A stretch of DNA of 64,000 bases from NCBI GenBank assembly GCA_963823435.1, contig CAWGLN010000009.1:154487-218486 (forward strand), given 5' to 3'. Each line of letters starts with the position of its first letter. Position 1 is the first letter of the stretch. The notes under the pieces are model-generated. The model was not told the origin of the DNA. It saw only the letters and a list, made by a program, of their open reading frames with translations, and did no database searches. Below are positions 1-6,267 of the stretch, piece by piece. The stretch is from CAKZML01 sp963823435. GTDB taxonomy: Bacteria > Pseudomonadota > Gammaproteobacteria > Steroidobacterales > BM003. The translations under genes and the position numbers were made by a program.

Positions 1-445
1 CAAAATTGCCCTGGGCCACGTCACTTGCCTTGGTAAAACTGTAACCCATAGACAACGAGCCCTTGACGGCATCAAAAAAACTGTCTTCGATCTGTGAAAT
101 TCTGACGACATTGGTACCTTCAAAGGCCACGCTCTGCTGCATGTAACCCACAACAATCTTGCCCGGCTCTGCCGATTCCTGAATGCGCCCGGTGACACGT
201 GTTCCGTCCGTTCTCTCAAATTGAAACGCATAATCGCTTTCGACCCGCACGACATCCGTCCACTCAATCTGGACTTCGCCCATGTAATCAGTTTTCAGCT
301 TCAACAGGCCGTGCTCGAGTGCCTTTATTTCACCGGTGATCTGGTTACCATTGGCAATCCAGACAATATCGGTCTTGTCCCTTGAAAAGGCGGGGGCGCT
401 TGCAAGCAAACACAGGGACAGCGCAAAGATTATTATTCTTTTCAT
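1..445 (-). CDS. DUF481-like envelope protein, N-terminal part (cut by window edge)
   Basis: The minus strand is open from an ATG at 445 to the left edge, giving 148 residues. It begins with a clear signal peptide (MKRIIIFALSLCLLASAPAF) and continues as a polar domain with repeated turns such as 'GNQITGEIKAL' and 'DGTRVTGRIQES'. This SH3-like region often precedes the barrel in DUF481/YdiY-type outer-membrane proteins. The last visible stretch, 'VKGSLSMGYSFTKAS', looks like the first barrel strand. The family is linked to salt or alkali response, but its function is poorly defined. The C-terminal barrel lies outside the window, so the family call rests on the N-terminal third only. Confidence 0.65.
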   Translation of the reverse strand, partial: MKRIIIFALSLCLLASAPAFSRDKTDIVWIANGNQITGEIKALEHGLLKLKTDYMGEVQIEWTDVVRVESDYAFQFERTDGTRVTGRIQESAEPGKIVVGYMQQSVAFEGTNVVRISQIEDSFFDAVKGSLSMGYSFTKASDVAQGNF

Positions 446-993
446 CAACCCAAGAATTCCTGCCGGACGAGGAAGAAGTGCGGCTCAATCCTGTTCAGAT
501 TACCAGACTCAGACCTGTCCCCGAACATCCGTTCCAGTGCTCCGGACGCGCACAAACCTTGACCAAAGCAGCACTGGTCAACCCTGATCAATCGTCGAAT
601 TGTGCCACGAATCCCCAGCTGGCAATAGTAACTAGCGGCACTGCGCAGGTCACTGGAGCCGCAAACAGTGGCTTACCGTCACTCGCGCTCTACTGAAACC
701 GTACACGTCGCAATGAATAGCGGGGCATCGCTTTATGACCGACGTGATGACGGCCCCTTGAGATAATTCCCCAAAAGACCAGTGGGACCCGGGGTTGGTA
801 CCCGGGCTATACGCGATCCAGGTCAACCGCAACTGCCGGCGCCAAGCATAACATTCTGATGTTCCGACAAACCCCTCGCGGGCATGGTGAGTAGTCACGC
901 CCTGTGCCTACCGTTCAGGCGGGAGACCCGGGGTCAGAACTGCATTGGCTTCAAAACAGAACATTTCGACCCCGGGATTTTGATTCCCCGGTT
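446..993. other. Intergenic region without a recognised gene
   Basis: This 548-bp stretch separates the start of the DUF481-like gene from the end of the Cys-rich protein gene. No frame shows a protein-like composition or a plausible ribosome binding site. It contains several short CCCGGG-centred palindromes (near 785-806, 924-931 and 968-995). It should hold the promoter of the DUF481-like gene, but I see no clear -35/-10 pair. Confidence 0.5.
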
Positions 994-1404
994 CTATCTC
1001 TCGATGGTGTCGGCGATGGCCTGCTTGCAAGCTGCACCTACTTTCTCGGGCTGCTTGTCCAGGCACTCAAGAATCCTGCCTTCGCCAGGCTCTACATCGC
1101 TGCAAAGAGTCTGGATCTCGGTCTTGCATTCCTGCGCCAGGTAGTTGATCGCCACCGAAATCTGCTCAAGCAAGCTGGCGGCCTGGTAGAAGGCATATTC
1201 ACACTGACCTGAAATCTTGTCCTCGTGTGCCGCCATACAATGCAATATACGGCCTTCGCCGGGTGTTACCTGGCTGCAATACTGCTCTATGTCGCTTTGA
1301 CACGCGGCGATCAGAGCATCCAAAAGAGGGGTTTCCTGTGCCAGGGCGTTGGAGCCGGCCAACACACTCATGGCGACGACAACTGACATCATTTTCTTTT
1401 TCAT
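994..1404 (-). CDS. Secreted cysteine-rich repeat protein (GLG1-type Cys-rich repeats)
   Basis: A 136-residue protein with a signal peptide ending near 'SNALA' (residue 22). The mature part holds two tandem copies of a motif: 'CQSDIEQYCSQVTPGEGRIL' and, about 60 residues later, 'CKTEIQTLCSDVEPGEGRIL', each followed by a third Cys. This is the pattern of the Cys-rich GLG1 repeat (PF00839), known from animal Golgi proteins and also found in short secreted bacterial proteins of unknown role. The Cys residues probably form disulfides in the periplasm. The start follows an 'aaaagg' Shine-Dalgarno sequence. No function can be assigned. Confidence 0.8.
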   Translation of the reverse strand: MKKKMMSVVVAMSVLAGSNALAQETPLLDALIAACQSDIEQYCSQVTPGEGRILHCMAAHEDKISGQCEYAFYQAASLLEQISVAINYLAQECKTEIQTLCSDVEPGEGRILECLDKQPEKVGAACKQAIADTIER

Positions 1405-1982
1405 ATGGTTTTCCTTTTACCCGAGAATATTAATAGTTCCACGAACCTTCAGGCCAACAGGACACGAGTCGAACTCGCGAGCCGCGCGTAAACGGGTCAC
1501 GTACCGTGCTACCTACGCCTGAAGTCCAGATCAGCGGCATTGGAGTGATCAGCTGTTAACCCACTCCGTGGCAGCAAGAATACAACAGCCCCCTCGAAAG
1601 TCGAAACTGCGTTTCTGTAACCCGCAACTGTAGGCCTGGGCGCTGACCGATCACGAGGCGCGGAATTCAGCCATTTGGGCTCCGATTCCGGGTAAGGCCG
1701 GCGGTCAATAGCTGCGGTGGAGCCGTAAAAAACGGCATCCAGGGGCCGGGTTAATCACCGGCAGGCTTCGTCAGACCCGGACCAAACACCAGCTGACTAG
1801 AAAAATACCGGAACACCGGCCGGAATACGGGCTAGAATCAGCATCTTCGAAGCGATTAGGTTTGGGGACTCAAGCTGGTCAAATGGCCGTACACAAGCGG
1901 GTAGTGGACACCCCTCGTGGGCAATGGTTTACCGCAGAAGGGCGCCTTCGATTATTTCGATGAACAAACAGGAAAATGCACC
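1405..1982. other. Intergenic region with a tRNA-like element
   Basis: This stretch of about 580 bp lies between divergent genes for the Cys-rich protein and the beta-barrel protein. It contains the tRNA-like inverted-repeat element at 1447-1524. No convincing protein-coding frame is seen in the remainder. The last 60 bp contain an 'aggaaaa' ribosome binding site for the gene starting at 1983. Confidence 0.5.
1447..1524 (-). other. tRNA-like element, possibly a degenerate tRNA
   Basis: The minus strand of this 78-nt segment can be folded like a tRNA. The ends are a perfect 8-bp inverted repeat (cttcaggc/gcctgaag). A D-arm-like hairpin with cac/gtg and an anticodon-like stem with one mismatch around loop 'tttacgc' (would read UAC, Val) follow. 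A T-loop 'ttcgact' sits in a stem with one mismatch and two wobble pairs. The acceptor is 8 bp rather than 7 and no CCA is encoded. It may be a decayed tRNA or a chance fold. A covariance-model scan would decide. Confidence 0.3.
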
Positions 1983-2855
1983 ATGAACACTCGTCGAAAA
2001 AGCACTAACTGGTTCAATCCAGGCCTTGGATCTCTGACAATTTTGATGGCGACCCTCTTTCTTGCAGGTGCGCCTGGTGCAAAGGCCGAATCTGGCAACT
2101 CGGGCGACGCCGACGAATTCCACCACTTTGGAATAAGCCTCGGCGCATTCGTGTTGAACCGGGACAGCCAGACCCGTCTTGACGGGCAAACTCCCGGCAG
2201 CGGTACCGACATCGACCTCGAGGGCGATTTGGGGCTGGAGAAGAATGACACGGTTTTTCGTGTCGACGGATTCTATCGTTTCAACGAAAAGCACCAGCTT
2301 GTATTCAGTGTGTTTGATTTGTCCCGAAATGGTTCAAAGGTGCTTGACCGGACCATCGATTTCCTGGGCGAGGAATTCGTTATCAATACCCGGATCGACG
2401 CCAATTTTGACATGAATATTTACAAGATTGCCTACACCTACTCGGTCATCCAGAATGACAGTGGTTATCTTGGATTGTCGGCGGGTTTTTATATAGCGGA
2501 CATCGCGACAGGCATTTCCGCGACGCCACTTGACGGCGGACCGATTGAAGGCGCCGCGGCGAGTGAAAGTGTCACCGCACCACTACCGGTGTTCGGTCTT
2601 AGAGGGCAGTATAATTTCTCTGAAAAATGGATGTTCCGCGGCAGCGCTGAACTTTTTGTATATGAATACGACGCATACAGTGGCTCTCTGTATGATTTTT
2701 ATGCCGGCATAGATTATCAGTTATTCAAGAACATGGCAGTCGGCATTGGCTATAACAGCGTGCGATTTGATCTCGGCGTATCCGAAGAAAGGTTCAATGG
2801 CAATCTGGAATGGAATTACGACGGTGGGCTGATATTTTTCAAATTCGAATTTTGA
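1983..2855 (+). CDS. Outer-membrane beta-barrel protein
   Basis: A 290-residue protein when started at the ATG at 1983, which follows an 'aggaaaa' site. An in-frame start 66 bp upstream has no such site and would bury the signal peptide. Residues 1-33 form a long signal peptide ending near 'GAKA'. The rest alternates polar and aromatic residues as in antiparallel barrel strands and ends in 'LIFFKFEF', the terminal aromatic typical of substrates of the BAM assembly machine. No specific porin or receptor family is recognised. It stands alone, divergent from the Cys-rich protein gene. Confidence 0.75.
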   Translation: MNTRRKSTNWFNPGLGSLTILMATLFLAGAPGAKAESGNSGDADEFHHFGISLGAFVLNRDSQTRLDGQTPGSGTDIDLEGDLGLEKNDTVFRVDGFYRFNEKHQLVFSVFDLSRNGSKVLDRTIDFLGEEFVINTRIDANFDMNIYKIAYTYSVIQNDSGYLGLSAGFYIADIATGISATPLDGGPIEGAAASESVTAPLPVFGLRGQYNFSEKWMFRGSAELFVYEYDAYSGSLYDFYAGIDYQLFKNMAVGIGYNSVRFDLGVSEERFNGNLEWNYDGGLIFFKFEF

Positions 2856-3004
2856 GGCATCTGCATAAGCCCGAACCTGGGGAATCAGTAGGCGCACACG
2901 TGATGGCACTGCCGATCACGATCGCACGAACGCGGATAGGCTGATACCCATGAGCCTGAACCTGCGCCGCTAGGGCTTTGGTCAGCTATTAGCGGAGGTT
3001 AGGC

Positions 3005-3580
3005 ATGAAATTTATCAAATCAACACTCATCGGGGGTATCTTTTTTCTCATACCCGTTACCGTCCTGATGATGATTCTTGGCAAGACCTTCGCATTTTTT
3101 GTGCAGCTGACCTTGCCATTAAAAGGATGGTGGCCGCTGGACCGGGTACTGGGCATTGCAGTAGCGAACCTAATAGCAGTCGCCACCATAATCTTACTGT
3201 GTTTCCTGGCAGGTCTTTTTGCCCGCAGCAAAATCGCCGCCAAGTTTGTTGCCTCGCTTGAGTCTCGTTTTCTGGACAACATTCCGGGTTATACGTTCCT
3301 GAAGAGCATGACGGGGAGTGTGACGGGTATAGAACAGGAAGTATCAATGGCACCGATACTTGCAAGGTTCGACGATGCGTCGCAGGTGGCTTTCAAAGTC
3401 GAGAGCCTGCCCGATGGAAGGGCGATTGTGTATATACCGGGGGCCCCCGACCCATTGTCAGGCTCTCTCTTTGTGATGGCAGCGGATCGTATCGAGCCGC
3501 TTGAATGTTCCTTTCAACAAGCCGTGAAAAATATCCGTGGACTGGGCGCCGGGTCGGATGAATTGCTTTCGGGCCACTAG
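3005..3580 (+). CDS. DUF502 family inner-membrane protein
   Basis: A 191-residue protein with two transmembrane helices, about residues 7-30 and 50-72, followed by a soluble C-terminal domain. The pattern of two helices, then 'NIPGYTFLKSMTG', then 'RAIVYIPGAPDPLSGSLFVM' is characteristic of the DUF502 family (PF04367), usually about 200 residues and of unknown function. The start has a good ribosome binding site, 'gcggagg'. The gene is monocistronic as far as visible; downstream begins the hairpin-rich repeat region at the tRNA-Ser locus. Confidence 0.88.
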   Translation: MKFIKSTLIGGIFFLIPVTVLMMILGKTFAFFVQLTLPLKGWWPLDRVLGIAVANLIAVATIILLCFLAGLFARSKIAAKFVASLESRFLDNIPGYTFLKSMTGSVTGIEQEVSMAPILARFDDASQVAFKVESLPDGRAIVYIPGAPDPLSGSLFVMAADRIEPLECSFQQAVKNIRGLGAGSDELLSGH

Positions 3581-3589
3581 TGCGACGCG

Positions 3590-3690
3590 CGGACAAGATA
3601 GCCTCCGCGCACTCCCTAGGGGGTGAGCCAACATGAGTTGGCGAGCCGAGGTCGCCGCCAGGTAGCCTAGACAACGCGCAGGCAGCGCCG
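3590..3690. repeat. Hairpin repeat, copy A (upstream of the tRNA-Ser locus)
   Basis: This stretch contains the core 'gggtgagccaac' followed by a hairpin, gccaac-atga-gttggc (3627-3642), and then 'gag'. The same design, GGGYGAG then a short hairpin then CGAG or similar, recurs at 3900-3935, 4199-4229 and in the repeat ending at 5838. Copy A is the only one not attached to tRNA-Ser sequence. More short GC-rich inverted repeats lie around it. No gene is visible between 3581 and 3820. Confidence 0.5.
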
Positions 3691-3820
3691 CTGCCGTGCC
3701 ATCTCCTCAAGGGGCTGCCCTGCCACACAGGCCAGTCATTCCATTCGAGTGCCTGGCCAGGGCAGTTCAATTACGTTTGCGCTTGCCCTCCCCACTCCAC
3801 TACAATCCCCGCCCTCGACC

Positions 3821-3960
3821 GGAGAAGTGCCAGAGTGGTCGTATGGGCTTGACTCGACTAATCGCACCAGCGATTTGGACGACCGAACGTAGTAAGGTCG
3901 CCCGAAGGGCGAGAATCACCCCAAGGTGATTCGAGTCAAATCAAGTGTACCGGCGCCGTC
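3821..3960 (+). pseudogene. Split, partial tRNA-Ser copy interrupted in the anticodon loop
   Basis: Positions 3821-3857 repeat the first half of the tRNA-Ser at 3992 with two or three changes, up to 'gggcttgactcga'. About 80 bp of unrelated hairpin-rich sequence follows, including gccc-gaa-gggc and aatcacc-ccaa-ggtgatt, each followed by GAG or CGAG. The tRNA sequence then resumes with 'aatcaagtgtac' (3939-3950). The break therefore falls at the anticodon loop. After the anticodon stem comes another hairpin (ggcgcc-gtca-ggcgcc) in place of the variable and T arms, so the copy has no 3' end and is not a functional tRNA. Confidence 0.7.
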
Positions 3961-3991
3961 AGGCGCCTCGGTAAAATGAGTTTGTAGAGTC

Positions 3992-4081
<90 letters not shown>

Positions 4082-4091
4082 CATAATGAAC

Positions 4092-4115
4092 AAGGCCCCT
4101 TCCTGGGGCCTTTTT
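4092..4115 (+). terminator. Rho-independent terminator of tRNA-Ser
   Basis: The stem aaggcccc/ggggcctt closes a short loop and is followed by five T residues, 11 nt after the CCA end of the tRNA. A near-identical hairpin occurs at 5664-5686, at the far end of the inserted segment. Confidence 0.9.
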
Positions 4116-4123
4116 CATTATTC

Positions 4124-4248
4124 GGACAGGGTGCGTGGACGAACCCACTCGGGTTCGAACCGAGCACGGCTCCGCTGTGCGACAGATGTGCGATGCACGC
4201 CCGAAGGGTGAGCGCCATCGGCGCGAATCAATCCCACCCTCTCCGCCA
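4124..4248. repeat. Hairpin repeat, copy C, ending in the tRNA-Ser 3' end
   Basis: The unit begins 'ggacagggtgcgtgg', loosely like the tRNA-Ser 5' end. It passes through 'cgggttcgaa' (the T-loop) and then holds consecutive mini-hairpins with three-base loops: gtgc-gat-gcac, gccc-gaa-gggt and gcgcc-atc-ggcgc. It ends with the exact tRNA 3' end including CCA (4229-4248). The interruption therefore lies in the T loop. The minus strand gives a spurious reading frame of the well-known 'GGEGGIRTHG' type, caused by tRNA-Ser sequence. Confidence 0.6.
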
Positions 4249-4292
4249 TATAGACACAAAGACACAGTGACGAAGCCTTCTCCATAATCTGA

Positions 4293-4506
4293 GCGGAATG
4301 GTCTCGCCTATTGACCAGAGCGGATCGGGACCAGCGGGTGAGGGAGTCTCGGGCTGTGGGTCCCACACGCTGAGGCGTTTGAAAGCGCGTTCGATGGCAC
4401 CGGCATCGTCGATGAGTGCGATGATGCGCATGGCGCCGCCCCATTGGGTGCATGCGAGCGGATCGACCTGGTGAACTTTCTGAATCAGCCGGGCCCAGCT
4501 GGCATT
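4293..4506 (-). pseudogene. IS91-family transposase, C-terminal remnant
   Basis: The minus strand encodes 'ASWARLIQKVHQVDPLACTQ' followed by 'WGGAMRIIALIDD' and 'AIERAFKRLSVWDPQP'. This matches the C-terminal tail of IS91/IS801-type transposases, whose usual form is '..WARLIQKIYEVDPL.CPKCGGAMR.IAFIEDP.VI..IL.HL'. The second Cys of the CxxC pair is replaced by Trp. The catalytic Y2 domain is absent and no insertion-sequence ends are recognisable. It is a short relic inside the segment between the two hairpin repeats. The rest of 4249-4643 shows no other gene. Confidence 0.7.
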
Positions 4507-4643
4507 GACTTGACACTGATTTGTCACTTACATTGGCTAAACGCAAGTCTCTTGCTTATTCGCCCGCAGGTTCTCCCCGCCGTATGGGCTAAACGTCCGT
4601 TCGGCAAGCGAACATCTTATAAAAATAATTAGAGGCCGCTGCG

Positions 4644-5516
4644 ATGCCCTGCAGAAAGTGTAACGATACGCGCACCCATCACGGGCTTCCATGCGTCCAT
4701 TGTATCGTGAACAAAGAAACCAGTGATCTGCGCAGATCACTGTACGGAGCAACGAAATGGCGTGTTGCCAGTGCAGCGCTCTTTGGCTTGGGCTCCGCGG
4801 AGCCCTATGCCAAGCTCGTGCTATCGAAGGCGAATGAGCTCAAGTCGTTGAGCCCTCCGAAACGGGCAGTATTGGCACAGGATATCCGCCGTTGTCTGCG
4901 ATCTCTTTTCACGCTGGGTGGAACACCGCAGGCAAGGGTCCTTTGGGGCCTGCATACAATCGCGTTCAAAGCGACCGAAAGCACAACTGGGGGAACGTCC
5001 TGGAAACCGGATCATTCCGGGGGGGCGGTCTACCTGGATAGCGTACGCTCTTGCGGGGCCAACGAGCGCTGGACCTACGATGAGGTCATCGAAGGGCGCA
5101 AGGCGGATCATCGGGCCGCCATTCAGATGACGGAGGATGCAAGCGCCGGCAGACCCGCAGCGGTAAACCCGCTCAAACAATCACTGTTGCTGAGCGTTTT
5201 TCCCCAGGGCGGTGTCGGTGTAATGGTCGCCGTAGACGTTGTGATCGATGATCAAATGCTGGATGGCACCGAGTTCCGACTGGCTGACGAATGTTACCAT
5301 CTTCCGCCTGGCGTCTCGTCGCTCGTCAGTCCCATGCGAGTCGGTGGCCACGGCCCCTGTGTCCACTGCGACGCGATAACGGCGTCCACGCGGCTGCAGC
5401 AATTCAGGGAGGCGTTCGACCGGGCTCGCGTCAAAGCTGAAGAGTCGAATACCTACAGAATGATCCGCGAGCTGAAAGAGTTGCACCAAAAGCTAACCGG
5501 GGATCTTGCGATCTAG
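4644..5516 (+). CDS. Hypothetical protein with CxxC zinc-ribbon-like motifs
   Basis: A 290-residue soluble protein that I do not recognise. It opens with two CxxC pairs (C3/C6 and C17/C20, 'MPCRKCND' and 'PCVHC') and carries a third, 'GPCVHC', at about residues 240-245, so it may bind zinc. There is no signal peptide or membrane segment. The C-terminal 40 residues are charged and probably helical. It is the only intact gene in the segment flanked by hairpin repeats, which suggests cargo. It might be regulatory or DNA-binding, but nothing in the sequence proves this. Confidence 0.6.
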   Translation: MPCRKCNDTRTHHGLPCVHCIVNKETSDLRRSLYGATKWRVASAALFGLGSAEPYAKLVLSKANELKSLSPPKRAVLAQDIRRCLRSLFTLGGTPQARVLWGLHTIAFKATESTTGGTSWKPDHSGGAVYLDSVRSCGANERWTYDEVIEGRKADHRAAIQMTEDASAGRPAAVNPLKQSLLLSVFPQGGVGVMVAVDVVIDDQMLDGTEFRLADECYHLPPGVSSLVSPMRVGGHGPCVHCDAITASTRLQQFREAFDRARVKAEESNTYRMIRELKELHQKLTGDLAI

Positions 5517-5663
5517 GAAGCATTCGAAACTGGCAGGTTCGTGTGCTGCAAACGAGCAATAGCTGACGGATTCCCCGTAAATTTCCCACAAAAGAGGGAT
5601 ACGGATCGGATTGACGGGAGAGCGGCGTCCGCACAGGACTCGCTCCACCGCCAAATAAATAAA

Positions 5664-5686
5664 AAGGTCCCTTCTGGGGCCTTTTT
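5664..5686 (+). terminator. Rho-independent terminator
   Basis: The imperfect stem aaggtccc/ggggcctt with a short loop is followed by five T residues. It lies 150 bp after the CxxC protein gene and closely resembles the tRNA-Ser terminator at 4092-4115. It is probably both the terminator of the inserted segment and part of the duplicated flank. Confidence 0.75.
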
Positions 5687-5692
5687 GTTTAT

Positions 5693-5838
5693 CCGGGGTG
5701 TGGTGGCTCGATGAGAACCCATCGGTTCGACCAGCCACCGAAGGTGGCGCAGAACACGCAGCTCACATAATGAGCGAGCGGCCCGCTTGAGGGGTGAGCC
5801 GCCAAAGTCGACGAGTAATAATCCCACCCTCTCCGTCA
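5693..5838. repeat. Hairpin repeat, copy D, ending in a tRNA-Ser 3' end
   Basis: This unit mirrors copy C: 'ggggtgtggtgg', 'gaacccatcggttcgacc', hairpins gccacc-gaa-ggtggc and gctcat/atgagc, the core 'ggggtgagccgcc', then 'aatcccaccctctccgtca' (5819-5838). The tRNA 3' end is changed at the CCA (tca), so it cannot be an active tRNA end. It forms the right border of the inserted segment. Confidence 0.6.
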
Positions 5839-5986
5839 CCGAACTGCAGGCTGTCGGATATGGGTAAGCTACGACCGGATTATGAGCGCTTCGTTGGGAG
5901 AATTGACGTTTCCCGACAACTCTTTGGTGGTTGCAGACAAGTTCAAAAACCTCGTCTCCGCGATAGTTACACAGAGGACGTAACGT

Positions 5987-6139
5987 ATGTTGAAGTTCCT
6001 TAAAGAGTTCTTGGTAGGTGTGGGTCTTGCAGTGGTCAAGTTGGTCGTCTACCCCCTCAGAGTCATCTTTTGCCTCGTCTTCTTGCCAACAGAGCCTGGC
6101 CAAGAGTATATGTTTGCTCGAAAAGGAAGAAATCCATGA
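5987..6139 (+). CDS. Small membrane protein of 50 residues
   Basis: A short frame with a good ribosome binding site ('agagg', 7 nt before the ATG). It encodes MLKFLKEFLVG, then a hydrophobic helix (about residues 9-33), then a polar tail ending 'MFARKGRNP'. The stop overlaps the next frame as ATGA, which suggests translational coupling with the small frame at 6136 and then the lipoprotein gene at 6257. The family is not recognised. The ribosome binding site, single helix and chained overlaps support a real small protein. Confidence 0.55.
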   Translation: MLKFLKEFLVGVGLAVVKLVVYPLRVIFCLVFLPTEPGQEYMFARKGRNP

Positions 6140-6267
6140 GCCTCGGTGAAAGTATATTTTAGTTTACAATAGTGTTGCTAGTTGCATTGGCTGTCTACTG
6201 GATTACCGGCATGAAAAAAGTGGCAGTCAGTCGGCAAGATCTTCTGGAGGTCTGCAATGAAAAGTAA
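6136..6267 (+). pseudogene. Second small membrane frame, interrupted by an in-frame amber codon
   Basis: The frame starts at the ATGA overlap with the preceding gene and reads MSLGESIF, TAG (6160-6162), then FTIVLLVALAVYWITG, a clear transmembrane helix, and a basic tail ending 'LLEVCNEK' and TAA. The end overlaps the ATG of the lipoprotein gene at 6257. If the amber codon is a base error (for example for TGG or CAG), the product has 43 residues and resembles the upstream protein in design. If real, the gene is broken or starts later. There is no sign of pyrrolysine use in the window. Confidence 0.45.

Larger units (their letters stand above)
4082..5838. mobile_element. Small inserted segment at tRNA-Ser, flanked by imperfect direct repeats
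   Basis: Both ends carry the same order of parts: a 'ccttctggggcc' type terminator hairpin, a run resembling the tRNA 5' end, 'gaaccca(c)tcggttcga', a GGGTGAG hairpin core, and the tRNA-Ser 3' end 'aatcccaccctctccg'. The left unit spans about 4092-4248 and the right about 5664-5838. Between them lie an IS91-type transposase remnant and one intact unknown gene. The layout fits an island inserted at, or duplicated from, the tRNA-Ser 3' end. No integrase is visible, so this may be a decayed element or a product of recombination between repeats. Confidence 0.5.
5517..5986. other. Gene-free stretch with terminator and repeat D
   Basis: These 470 bp hold the terminator at 5664-5686, the hairpin repeat ending at 5838, and about 150 bp of unannotated sequence leading to the small gene at 5987. 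No other coding frame is supported; the open minus-strand frames are antisense to tRNA-derived repeat sequence. Confidence 0.6.
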
